55,614 nt of DNA from Asparagopsis taxiformis (taxonomy: Eukaryota; Rhodophyta; Florideophyceae; Bonnemaisoniales; Bonnemaisoniaceae): positions 1-55,614 of the forward strand of contig JALQPE010000658.1 in the NCBI GenBank assembly GCA_030407315.1. The letters run 5' to 3'. The notes below the pieces were generated by a model, which had not been told where the DNA came from, did no database searches, and saw only the letters and a list, made by a program, of their open reading frames with translations. Shown here one piece after another: positions 9,607 to 18,657 of the stretch (its first letter is position 1; every line of letters starts with the position of its first letter). The position numbers and the translations under genes are program-made.

Positions 9607-10995
9607 ATGCAAGACCCAACAGACTTTGTCTCCGAAGGATCAGTTATTGAAGTAGAATGGAGTTTACGAACGAGAGGAAGGAAACAGAAAAAGGTTTGGT
9701 GGGGCGCCAAAGTTTTGAGTACTGCCAAGCCGGACGCGTCCGGAGAACATCGTTTGACTGGAAACTTGTTTGTTACGCTGCAATATCAATCTGAACACGG
9801 TTTCGACCAGTCAGTCTCTACAGCAAAATTATTCAAGAACAATTCTCTGCTGGAAATTGACTCTGGAAACATGCTACGTTGGATGTTTGGAGAGCAACTA
9901 GCACTAGAGCAGACGATCTCGTCTGCGGGTGAAGACAGTTTCCATAAAAAAGACTGCAAAGAAAACATGTTGAGTCGATCCAAGTCCGAGCCGCGCTTAG
10001 TTTGCGATGAGAGTCCTCCTGGTCCTAACATCAATGAGGACATATCCAAGCTGTTTCAAAAGGTATCCTACCTCGAAAGGCAGATTCTCAACTGTCGCGG
10101 TTCATCAAGCGCTACTGGACCCATCTTCGGAAACATTGTGTGCGACTACCTGTTCCAGAGAGTTGGCTTAAAACTGGACAAACCCCTGTCCTACAAAATC
10201 ACGAAGTCTGAAACAGGCCGGGAAGTGAGCTCCTTGGTGCAAGACTATGTGACGGCAAGAGCAGATTGCTCGCTTGAACAGTTTTTACAAATTTCCAGGC
10301 TATGCGAAGAGAAGAACAACCCAAACACAATTTTCCTGCCGAGCGTCGAGGCGGTTCGAATTTCAACTGGGAGAGATAAAGAGCTATCGATCCACTTTGG
10401 AACATACTATGACCTCTGCAATACTTTAGCTCCTTCCATGTCTACATGCACGAACTCTACTATCCTCAAGTGGAAGAAAACACGACACGATTCTGGGTCT
10501 TCTGTCATTAGAGTTTTGGGAACTCTAGCAGACAGTGCTTCAGAAGATTTTATTCCATCTACAAAGGCTGTTCTTGTTGGTTCCTCTTTATACAGGAGAT
10601 CTGAAAACATGAGTAGTACTGTCGTTCTTACTCGAGAATCTGATGAATACGACTATGTCAATTGCAGCTATTCGTATCCTTTGGAAGCTCGCTTCCTCTC
10701 AAGTCGAGAAATGCAGGAGAACTTTGAGCTGCCGGACAGCAAAAATTTCAAACTGGCCAACTCGTTCTCACTGACCTGGAAACCTGTTCAAGGCCCTCGT
10801 CCATATGGAACTTTCGAGCGCGTTCTCAAGAATGTTGTGTTGGGAACTGCATACTTGAACCTCCCAGCATGCATTTTCAGTGGACACACCATCTGCAGCG
10901 AGCTAGACACAATTGGACATGACGTTATCGTTGGACAGAATAGTTCCCCTGTCGATGCACCTCATCCTACCGTACACGATGTCGCCTCCGAGTAA
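9607..10995 (+). CDS. Unrecognised 462-residue protein, cargo of CACTA-1
   Basis: Starts at an ATG (9607) and ends in TAA; intronless. The first about 90 residues (GSVIEVEWSLRTRGRKQKKVWWGAKVL split by a basic patch, then LFVTLQY and LRWMFGE) are rich in beta-strand, with a VWWGAKVL segment reminiscent of Tudor/Agenet-type small barrels; this is only a resemblance. A Ser-rich low-complexity stretch (about 105-150) follows, then a globular region without a motif I know. It is transcribed divergently from the ParB-methyltransferase gene across 731 bp, so the two could be co-expressed. No catalytic motif is evident. If the N-terminus is a chromatin-reader barrel, it would fit the modification theme of its neighbours, but I do not claim a function. 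Confidence 0.65.
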   Translation: MQDPTDFVSEGSVIEVEWSLRTRGRKQKKVWWGAKVLSTAKPDASGEHRLTGNLFVTLQYQSEHGFDQSVSTAKLFKNNSLLEIDSGNMLRWMFGEQLALEQTISSAGEDSFHKKDCKENMLSRSKSEPRLVCDESPPGPNINEDISKLFQKVSYLERQILNCRGSSSATGPIFGNIVCDYLFQRVGLKLDKPLSYKITKSETGREVSSLVQDYVTARADCSLEQFLQISRLCEEKNNPNTIFLPSVEAVRISTGRDKELSIHFGTYYDLCNTLAPSMSTCTNSTILKWKKTRHDSGSSVIRVLGTLADSASEDFIPSTKAVLVGSSLYRRSENMSSTVVLTRESDEYDYVNCSYSYPLEARFLSSREMQENFELPDSKNFKLANSFSLTWKPVQGPRPYGTFERVLKNVVLGTAYLNLPACIFSGHTICSELDTIGHDVIVGQNSSPVDAPHPTVHDVASE

Positions 10996-11108
10996 AACGT
11001 TTTCTATCTTTTCTAGATGGGTCTACAAGACTGTTTAGAGTTAGTCAACCTCGATTAAGTCGATGGTATCCATCGATACATGCTCCGTATCTTTCTGGCC
11101 TGTTCCTT

Positions 11109-11285
11109 CGTCCAGGGACTGTCTGCATTCTGTAACAATGATTGCCCTCCACTTGGCAAAATATCCCTGAAAATAATACCGGGTATTATTCTTAGGTTTC
11201 GTCCAGGGATCGCCTGTAGTCGGTACGAATGATTGCCCTCCACTTGGCAAAATATTCCTCAAAATAATACCCGGTATTATTTTCC
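11109..11285. repeat. Two direct copies of a 91-bp repeat, each ending in a palindrome
   Basis: CGTCCAGGG starts at 11109 and again at 11200 (period 91). Both copies contain ATTGCCCTCCACTTGGCAAA and end in AATAATACC-C/G-GGTATTATT, a 19-bp palindrome with one central base. They lie in the 3' region between the convergent genes ending at 10995 and 11601, where they could act as paired terminators or be MITE remnants. Confidence 0.88.
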
Positions 11286-11600
11286 GCACTACTCTGCCAG
11301 GTGGAGCTACGGCATTGGATGGGACTGCACAGGCCCCGAAGCTACTAGAGGCGTGCTCAATGACAGGGTAAAACTCTTAACCGTAGTAGACATGACGCTT
11401 TCTAGTCGCAGAGTGAGCTGAAAAATAAGAACGATAGCTATTGTTTCCAGTACACCATGTAGTACGTAGCATGCTGCGGTGCACCTTTTCCACGCACATC
11501 CTAGACAGTTTCACATCTAAAGGTTTTTATTTCTCTTAAGTCTCTCGTAGTAGTCGGTTCCCTTCAAAGGCTATGAAACTTTACTTCTACGCTTCCATTA

Positions 11601-13124
11601 TCAATCTTCCTCATCAAGGAAAACTTCAACGTAGCTTTCACTCCCATCTTCTCCATTTCCATGTCCGCTATCCTCCTCAAACGCGGTACTACGCTGTTCC
11701 AAGTGTTGTTCATCGAATTTTTCGTTAGTAATTGTCAGTACATCTTCGCAGAGATGCCTCTTACAGATTCGGTCACTCGGCAACATCGCCTTTCCTAATT
11801 GTTTGAGCTCGTCTTGTACACTTTCTTCGAAGGTCTGACCTGATTGTACCTTGAAAATTCCTAGAATCCCGGAAGCGATTGCATAGACAAATCTGAGTGA
11901 ATTGCAGGAACGTCGCAGGAAAACCATTCTACTCGTGCATTGAAGGAAAGCAATTGCAGTGTTCAGGGCTACCTCCAGGATATTGATTCTCCTTCGAATC
12001 ATCCTTTTGGCCACACATCCCGATATCTCGACTTCGTACTGAATGATGACAACCATCTCTTTCCGCTCAGCGATGAATTGTATCAAGATCTCGGAATTCT
12101 TGTCATCCACAACTTTCCGTTCCTCAGGCCTTAGATTTCCGTTGGTCACACGGGTATCGGGGATAACATCCATATCTCGAATGAGATCGTGAGTTGGAAA
12201 CTCGAAAGTGATAGATGCGTCCGTTTCCAACACTAGAGCGAACCCCAGTTCGACAAGGAATCGATGGCGCACCTGCTCTCTAGACTTGTTCAGGAAACCG
12301 AGCACCTTTGTCAGCGCAACTTTCGTAACAGCCAAAGATATTTCACGCTTGCTCAACTGTCCACCATTTCCATCTGTTTTCCTCCGCTTCCTAGCCCCTC
12401 CGTCAATGCTTCCTGCAGGCTGGTTTCGGCCATCGCCAGTGGCACCATAAACAACTTCTTCGATTATTTTGTCCGGAATGTACTTGTTCTCCTTCCAGAC
12501 GTTGAACGCATTCGAATCGCGTCCAGAGCTCGAGCCTTCCATTGTACGGCCTGTACCCGACTTTTCCTTCTGAATGTTCCGCAGGAGAGACATCACCACT
12601 TGGAATCGAAGCTCGATGTTGTTCTTCCCGGTGTTGGATTGGAACACATCCCTCTCGTCATTGCTCTGCTTCGCAAACATCATTGCAGAGAGCAACCTGC
12701 AACCACGGAGGTCGTAGATTCCTTGGTTGGTGTAAATTGTCGCCCCAGCATCAATCTTGTCGACCAGCAAAGGTACAACAGTTCCAAATACTGCACACAG
12801 AAAATTGTAAGAAAACGATAGTTCTGCTGACTGCGAGATGCGCAAACGGTCCCTGTCCTTGTCAGTCATCCCCTTCTTCGAATTGCCCTGACTCTGCTGT
12901 AATAAACCATCACAGATGTCTTTCACACCCTGTAATTCCGTAACTATAAACTCGACGCGACTCATCAGCTTTTCGATTTGCTGGCGTTGGGACGTTCGAT
13001 CATCGTCGATTTCATCCATCCTCTCCCCAATACGACGAACTTCCCCAGTCACTGTCCTGAATCCCTCTCGAATAATCCCTGCTAGGCAGTCATTTGGATT
13101 TTCCTCACGACGCTGAGATTCCAT
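11601..13124 (-). CDS. Unrecognised 507-residue protein with N-terminal coiled coil, cargo of CACTA-1
   Basis: Starts at an ATG (13122-13124) and ends in TGA; intronless. Residues about 15-85 have heptad-like spacing (VRRIGERMDEIDDD, then QQIEKLMSRVEFIVTELQ), suggesting a coiled coil for oligomerisation. A basic ARKRRKTD near 245 could be a nuclear localisation signal. The C-terminal about 45 residues are strongly acidic. The central part is helical-looking and has no family I recognise. It is the gene closest to the CACTA-1 right terminus (about 690 bp). Position and nuclear-signal features would suit a transposon-encoded DNA-binding accessory protein such as the second protein of plant CACTA elements, but sequence similarity to TnpA was not seen. 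Confidence 0.65.
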   Translation of the reverse strand: MESQRREENPNDCLAGIIREGFRTVTGEVRRIGERMDEIDDDRTSQRQQIEKLMSRVEFIVTELQGVKDICDGLLQQSQGNSKKGMTDKDRDRLRISQSAELSFSYNFLCAVFGTVVPLLVDKIDAGATIYTNQGIYDLRGCRLLSAMMFAKQSNDERDVFQSNTGKNNIELRFQVVMSLLRNIQKEKSGTGRTMEGSSSGRDSNAFNVWKENKYIPDKIIEEVVYGATGDGRNQPAGSIDGGARKRRKTDGNGGQLSKREISLAVTKVALTKVLGFLNKSREQVRHRFLVELGFALVLETDASITFEFPTHDLIRDMDVIPDTRVTNGNLRPEERKVVDDKNSEILIQFIAERKEMVVIIQYEVEISGCVAKRMIRRRINILEVALNTAIAFLQCTSRMVFLRRSCNSLRFVYAIASGILGIFKVQSGQTFEESVQDELKQLGKAMLPSDRICKRHLCEDVLTITNEKFDEQHLEQRSTAFEEDSGHGNGEDGSESYVEVFLDEED

Positions 13125-13429
13125 CTTCCGTCAAACTTCGCCTCTCGTTCCAATCGCAGAGTGTCACTCCAAACGCTTTTCCTGCAACGAGAATGCTAGC
13201 AATAGTAACAAATAATGCCAACTACTCTACTCATATCCTCGGAAAACGACCGATTTTCTCCTACCTTTTTTGTAACGGTCATTTCCATGTGACCGAGTAT
13301 CCTCTACACTTCTCACTACTAGTAGCTTCAGAATAGTTTCCTCTCTCCTCTACTTGAACTAACATGCGAACACATTGTACAACCCTATCCTGGACAACTA
13401 TTGCAACATTGAATCTCAGAAAATACCAA

Positions 13430-13816
13430 TCACCAATTACTATCAAGGCAGTACTTGCAGGCAGTTCAATTCACTGCCGGAGCCAGTATATTTTACTGCC
13501 TGATTCTAATGCCAGGTCATTTGCCAGGGCAGTACTGTACGGCAGTACATTCCATTGCAGAAATCATCAAAAATCACTGCATTGCACTACTGCCCTGTGG
13601 TACCAGCAAAAATTACTAGAATTTGCTATCGTACAGTACTGAATTCTGCTACATACCGTACTGCCAGGAAATTTTGTATTTTACTGCCTGCGGCACTAGA
13701 ACTGAAAAAATTAAAATAGTAATTTTACTGCCTCAGGCACTACATTGCTCAGGCAATGATTTTTACTGCCTCAGGCAGTAAATTTACAAAATTTTTTTAT
13801 CTCAAACTCAGTAGTG
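13430..13816. repeat. CACTA-1 right subterminal repeats and terminus
   Basis: AT-rich stretch with many ACTGCC/GGCAGT units in both orientations, the best being TTTTACTGCCTCAGGCAGTAAA near 13770-13790. It ends at CAGTAGTG (13816), the reverse of CACTACTG. Dense short palindromes next to a CACTR terminus are the hallmark of CACTA transposase-binding regions. Confidence 0.75.
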
Positions 13817-14978
13817 CACTATATTCTCGGTGGAGACCGGCGTACGTCCAGGTGACTACGTCTTTCCACCGAGTTCGAGGTGCTCGCTGGAGTCTGCGCG
13901 TGTTTTCGTCCAATCAAATGACGGCAGCGAGGGACGGCTTGTCACGGCGTGGGGGTCAGTGTGGCGGCGGCGCAATCCAGGTGCCCCTTCGCCAACAATT
14001 TTCTCATGGGACAATTTTTTCGGGACGGTCAAATTGCTATTCCGCCGGGCTAGACTGCGCACCCAATTTCGGAGCCGCTCCCCTATTTTCGCGCGAAACC
14101 CATCGCTGGTTCCAGCGCATCGCACATCTCCTAGAGTCAGTCAGAGAGTTAGTCGGTGCCGGGCTTGCACGCATTTTCCAGGTTGTGCGCCGACATACGT
14201 GGGCGCGACTCTCAGTACGTGAAATAGCGCGACCTCTGCGTGGCGGTAGGCGGTTATTGAGGGTTGCATAGCGTGGGCGACGAGTAGCTGCAGGGCGAAC
14301 GAAGAGTGGTTGCGTGGCGAACGTAGAGCGGTCGAAGCGCAGGCGAGGAGTGATACGTGGTGTCTCCTGGCGGTCTTGGCGCGACTTGCGCAGCGGTTTC
14401 CGAACCTCGCACAGGTGGTTAGCGGGCGGCGTCTAGGGCGTAAGCGAGTGGGCTCGATTCCCACGCATCGACGGCGTTCTGCGCGACGCGTGTTAGCACC
14501 AGCAGTACAAAAACGTTCGTTTGTATGCTCGCGCAAGCGTTCAACTCCCAGTTAGCCTAGCCCAGTGTGGATTGCCTCCGTGCGGATAGCTGACGTGAGT
14601 AGTAACGCAACGCGCAAACGACGAATCATGTGCAACCTGTCGGACGGGTGCGTAAGCGGCTCGCGAGCGGCGTCGCTCCATTGCGTGCGGCGACCGCTCC
14701 AAGTCATTCAGCGGTAGAACGTCAATTGCGCAGGGCGCGGTGAAACTTCGTCTGACGTCGCGGCTGACGTTCTCGGTCGGCGTCGCGTTATCGACTGAAC
14801 CGGTTTCGAGAATGATGGGCGCCGCGGGCACACGAAGTAGACGGCGAGGATGATAGGTCGGCGCGCTTTTTCGCATGCGCGTCGGAGCGTGCCTCGTGGT
14901 CCTGGCCCGTTTTCTCCGTGAGCCATGCAGGTGCCCTCCTTGGTTCGTATGCCGCTCTCGGCTCGGCGGTTCTGCACG
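13817..14978 (-). mobile_element. Retroelement X, 3' non-coding tail (interrupted by CACTA-1)
   Basis: GC- and CpG-rich region downstream (on the minus strand) of the X integrase, a near-exact inverted copy of 49294-50455. Open frames here are antisense or shadow frames. Its outer end is cut by CACTA-1 at 13816/13817. A tRNA-like T-arm motif is listed separately. Confidence 0.8.
14414..14464 (+). other. tRNA-like D-loop and T-arm (B-box-like) motif in the X tail
   Basis: GGTGGTTAGC (14414-14423) is followed by GTGGG-CTCGATT-CCCAC (14448-14464), a perfect 5-bp T-stem with a canonical 7-nt loop. I could not close an acceptor stem around it, so it is not called a tRNA gene. The inverted copy lies near 49810-49860. 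Confidence 0.35.
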
Positions 14979-16742
14979 TCAGTCGCGTGGCGGGCGGTGG
15001 CGCGTCCTCTTGTCCGCTAGCCGCGAACTTGAGCGACTGGGTGGCGTCCGGCGCGGTTTGGTGTCGCTTGTCGCTTCCGGAGTGCGCCTCTTCGGCAGGG
15101 GTCCCCGGCGGTTGCGTGACGTAGCGTGGCCGGTCTCGGTGTCGCGTCCGGCGGCGTTCGAAGCAGTTCGCTTTAGGTCCCTGCGAAAACGTGCGACGAT
15201 AGGTGCGGGTAGTGAGCCCACGGGTTCCCAGGTATCATCGCGCGGCGAATATACTTTCCAGCGCACTCGGAAAACGGCTTCCCCAGCATCGTCAATGCCT
15301 TCGGCCATGAGTTTGTCAATCATAAATTCGCGCGTTCCGTACCCAGACTCTGGGCTAACTTTGCGCGCATCTTCGAGGTCGCGTTCGCTGCGCTGCGTAA
15401 CGTCGTTAGCGGCTTCCGTTGCGGTAGCATCTTCCTCGTCGTCTAGCGGGGTCGACGCGGGCGTCGCAATACGCGGTGCGACACGGATGCGGTCGGAACT
15501 AACGAGCTCGGGCACGCCATCTATTACGATTTCGTAGGTATGGCCGCGACAGCCTATTACAGGGAAAGGGCCGGAGACGGGGTAGTCCAATTTCGACGCA
15601 CGCGCTCCTTCGTCTCGCTGCGCTTGAGTCGTCGCTCCCGCGCGGGTATCCAAGTATTCTTGGTCACCCACCTTGATTTCCTTGTTCACTGTGCGTACGC
15701 CGCGGTCGAAATCCCGTTTATACCGCGCTTGCGCCTTCTTCAGCGCGTTTGCTGCGCACGCGTAGGCGTCCGATAAGCGCGCTAGAAATTCCATACGGAG
15801 AAACGGCGTGCTGCGAATCGTGTCCACTTGTTCCGTTCCCAGCGATATGGGGTAGCGCGTGAGCGTAAGTTCGAACGGCGACGTATTCGTCGAGCGGTGT
15901 ATCGCGCGGTTGTAAGCGTATGCTAGCGCGTCTAAATGCTCGTCCCAATCTCTGCGCTCTTCATCTACATAATGACGCAGCGTCGCGACGATGGTGCGGT
16001 TCATGCGCTCGACTTGTCCGTTCGATTGCGGATGGTACGTCGTTGTGAATATGTTTCGCGTACCCATCAGCGCGCAAGTCTCCTGAAACAGCTTCGAGCG
16101 GAACTGCGGCCCATTGTCCGAAAGTAGCGTGCGCGGCGGTCCATAGACGAAAACCCAATCTCGGCAAAATGCCTTCGCAACGGCGAGCGCGGATACGCGT
16201 CCGAGCGCGATGAGTCGGCAGAGTTTGCTATAGCGGTCTGCGATTACGAGTACGAAGCGGCGTTGGCGCGGAGGCTCAGGCAGCGGCCCAAGGATATCGA
16301 TAGCGACGTCTTCGAGCGGGCGCGTTGCGGGAAAGAGCTTCAGGGCGTTCGTATGGCGATATTGCGTAACGCGGTTACGTGCGCCCGTGTCGCACTGTCT
16401 CACCGTAGTGTAGACGTCTACGCTCATCATCTGCCAGTAGTAAGCACGTCGAATTGCGTCATACATGCGTCGCGCGCCCGGATGTCCTGCAGTTACCGCA
16501 TAATGGTTAGCTCGCAAAAAACGCCCCTCAATCGCTTCGGGAACGACTATCTGCGTGGCGTCGTCGAGCGGCGCGGTCCTCATAAGTATCCCATCGGGGA
16601 ACAGGTGAAAGCACGACTGCGGCGCGGTTTCGACATCGCGTTTCGCGTTTTGGCAGAATTCGTCCGTCGCTTGCTCGCGAATCCACTCGTCAGTGGACAC
16701 GGGCGGTTCGATGCACGACCGAGTTGCCAGTAGGCAGTCCAA
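14979..16742 (-). CDS. Retroelement X integrase with chromodomain (probably inactive)
   Basis: Open 587-codon frame, collinear with the intact integrase of Y. The DDE core (VAIDILG, LSDNGPQF, NGQVERMN), the SGPFPV GPY/F module and a C-terminal chromodomain are visible. Compared with Y, the HHCC zinc motif has lost its last cysteine (CDTG for CDAC, C120G), YYWPMM is YYWQMM, and the chromodomain RWKGYSP is RWKVYSP. Z shares all of these, so they predate the split of X and Z. The C-terminal about 80 residues differ strongly from Y, marking a second subfamily. It follows the RNase H frame after an in-frame TAA, as in Y and Z. Confidence 0.85.
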   Translation of the reverse strand: MDCLLATRSCIEPPVSTDEWIREQATDEFCQNAKRDVETAPQSCFHLFPDGILMRTAPLDDATQIVVPEAIEGRFLRANHYAVTAGHPGARRMYDAIRRAYYWQMMSVDVYTTVRQCDTGARNRVTQYRHTNALKLFPATRPLEDVAIDILGPLPEPPRQRRFVLVIADRYSKLCRLIALGRVSALAVAKAFCRDWVFVYGPPRTLLSDNGPQFRSKLFQETCALMGTRNIFTTTYHPQSNGQVERMNRTIVATLRHYVDEERRDWDEHLDALAYAYNRAIHRSTNTSPFELTLTRYPISLGTEQVDTIRSTPFLRMEFLARLSDAYACAANALKKAQARYKRDFDRGVRTVNKEIKVGDQEYLDTRAGATTQAQRDEGARASKLDYPVSGPFPVIGCRGHTYEIVIDGVPELVSSDRIRVAPRIATPASTPLDDEEDATATEAANDVTQRSERDLEDARKVSPESGYGTREFMIDKLMAEGIDDAGEAVFRVRWKVYSPRDDTWEPVGSLPAPIVARFRRDLKRTASNAAGRDTETGHATSRNRRGPLPKRRTPEATSDTKPRRTPPSRSSSRLADKRTRHRPPRD

Positions 16743-16751
16743 ACTCGGGTA

Positions 16752-17292
16752 TTATTCTGCGTAGTCGCATAATAGCGCGGTATCGGTTCGCGCATAAGCG
16801 TCCGCGTGCGGTTCAACGATGTTCGCGGCGTCGAAGCAGGGTATCTCGTCCGGTATTTCCGTCTCGTCGCCGCTTCGCGTGGCCATTCGCGAGAGCGCGT
16901 CGGCGATAACATGGCGTTTACCCTTTTTATATTCGACGTCGAACTCGAACTCGGCGAGTCGTAATCGCCAGCGCGCGAGTCGTCCTTCCGCAGAGGTCAT
17001 GTTTAGAATCCAGCGCAGCGAATTGTGGTCCGTGCGAACCGTGAACTTCCGTCCTTCTAGATACGCGCGTAGTAGTAGCACTTCCCATACCACCGCGAGG
17101 TATTCGCGTTCCGTCGTCGAATAATTTCGCTCCGCGTCGTTAAGCGTGCGCGACCAGTATCCGACTGGATGTAATGTGTCTTCGTCTGCGTCTAGCTTTA
17201 ATAATGCGCATCCGATTTGCCCTTGCGACGCGTCGGTATCGAGCACGTATGGGTGTCCCTCGCGCGGTAGGCGAAGAATAGGCGGAGATAGC
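16752..17292 (-). pseudogene. Retroelement X RNase H, 5'-truncated by insertion of Y
   Basis: The RNase H domain (LDTDASQGQIG, TTERE, RTDHNS, HVIADALSR) of X. At 17288-17292 (ATAGC) it is cut by the Y 5' LTR; its reading frame resumes on the far side of Y at 30515. It shares TEREYLAVVWEV with Z, where Y has TERECLAVVWAV. It ends with the TAA conserved in all three copies before the integrase. Confidence 0.9.
17288..17292. repeat. Left target-site duplication of retroelement Y (ATAGC)
   Basis: ATAGC immediately left of the Y 5' LTR matches ATAGC at 30515-30519 immediately right of the 3' LTR. The uninterrupted site in Y itself is GCTAT at 22589-22593. Confidence 0.93.
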
Positions 17293-18080
17293 TGTGATGC
17301 AATTTATGTTGCAAGCGCGCGCGCGGGTCGGAGCGATGCGTCGCGTTGAGTCCGCGTGCATCCGCGTTTAGTTAGTTAGTAAGCGAGCGTACGCGTGGCG
17401 ATACAATTACGTGTCACGGCGCGCTTGCGCGAACGCGTACGATTGCGAGCTTGGCGCCACGTGTAGCGCCTTTTGCGAAATTCCCTTTATTTCCCCTTTT
17501 TGGGTTTTTTATGACGAAAGTCTTTTTCCCAAATATTTCCCTTTTTGCGTGCGAGCGAGCGGCCGCCGGCCGGCCGCGCAAGGACAACCTGTCCTTAGTA
17601 GTTAGCTATTAATGGTCGTTCCGCTTCGCACTTACCAATAAACAGCCAGCATCTTCGCAGCTACGAGTTAAGCGTTTAGCGAATCGCGAGGACCGATTGC
17701 GTTGAAACGTTGCGTGCGGGTTGCTCACGATCGCCGACGTTCGCGTGCGCGCTGCGCATAAACCGATCGTCGAACCGCGTCGCACCGCGATAGCGCGCGT
17801 TGCGTCGCACGCCACTAGGCCAGGGATTTACGACCCCTGTGTGGATCGCGTTGTGCTCGAGTTTACTCGGTGATCTCACCCTGAGATCACGGCTTGCGCC
17901 GGCCCGCGAATCCCGTGTTGCGATCGTTCCCTACGCGTTCCGCCGTTGTACCACCCGTTCGCCAGCGCGACCGAGCGACGCGCGAACGCAAGTTCAACCA
18001 GCGCGTTACGGTTCACCTCGCCCTGACACGGCTGCAATTCTAGAACTCCCTTAGCGATCGCCACCCCGGCTGGTCCTACA
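17293..18080 (+). repeat. Retroelement Y 5' LTR
   Basis: Begins TGTGATGCAATTTATG and ends GGTCCTACA; nearly identical to 29725-30514 and, in reverse, to 46191-46979. It should supply the promoter and polyadenylation signal; neither could be pinned down by eye. Confidence 0.93.
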
Positions 18081-18082
18081 AC

Positions 18083-18100
18083 TGGTCTCTCGACCTAGAA
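18083..18100 (+). other. Primer-binding site of retroelement Y
   Basis: TGGTCTCTCGACCTAGAA starts two bases after the LTR end. A TGG start at this spacing is the complement of a tRNA 3' CCA end; the implied tRNA would end TCGAGAGACCA. I cannot name the tRNA. Confidence 0.75.
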
Positions 18101-18657
18101 TTGCGCGAACCGACGTGCGAACTCAGCGAAGCACAGAAACTCCGCTTTGGGAAAACACGGGACGCCAAACCTATCGCTTACTCTAATTCTTCTTTTATCC
18201 GTTCGTCGTGCGCGACAGCGAGGGCGATTGACGCGTGCGCGCGTATCGCTATCCCGGAAGCGGTGCTATAGCCTCTCTGGTTTGTATAACTACCCTACCT
18301 CTACTACGACGATTCGCCGCGCGGAACGACGCGATCGAAGACGCAGCACGTGCGCGTGCTAGTTCGCAACCCTAACGCGGGTTCGGCGGTGCCGAAAATA
18401 TTGGGTTCGCGAGCGATCGAGACCCGTCTTCACGCGTTCCGAGCGAGGAAGAAGCCCTCCTGCGAGCGAACTCGTCCCCCTCACCCTTACTACGCGCGCC
18501 CGATACGCAGACAATTTTCGGGAAGCGCTTCCCTTTCTACTTGCCAATTTTTCGACGCGCCGACGCGAGATTTTGACGCGCGCCGAATTCCCCTTTCTCC
18601 TTCCCCATCATCCCTTTTTCCCTTTTCCCTAGGCGACGATCGAACGCAACCGCGCCG
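18101..18657 (+). other. 5' leader of retroelement Y
   Basis: Non-coding leader between PBS and gag start, about 98-99 percent identical by eye to the X leader (45614-46190), with the same length. It probably carries packaging signals; none can be assigned. Confidence 0.6.

Larger units (their letters stand above)
1..13816. mobile_element. CACTA-1: right part of a large CACTA/EnSpm-like DNA transposon with cargo genes
   Basis: The right terminus is at 13816: read inward on the minus strand it begins CACTACTGAGTTTGAG, and the retroelement sequence resumes at 13817 exactly where the homologous copy near 50455 is uninterrupted. Just inside the terminus are repeated short palindromes of the ACTGCCTGAGGCAGT type, the expected subterminal transposase-binding architecture. 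A decayed transposase of the right superfamily lies at 1-1991. The left terminus is not in the window, so that 1-13816 is one element is an inference; the segment could hold two abutting elements. Cargo genes occupy 4128-13124. The subterminal motif differs by one transition pair from that of CACTA-2 (ACTGTCTGAGACAGT), so the two are probably relatives. Confidence 0.6.

Noticed and set aside
14414..14464. A tRNA gene in the retroelement tail
   Set aside because: The T-arm is perfect and the D-loop plausible, but no acceptor stem or proper anticodon arm could be folded. Kept only as a tRNA-like motif.
14875..15537. Long open frames antisense to the retroelement integrases (also at 48735-49397)
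   Set aside because: GC-rich shadow frames of the integrase on the opposite strand. They recur wherever the integrase recurs and have no own motif.
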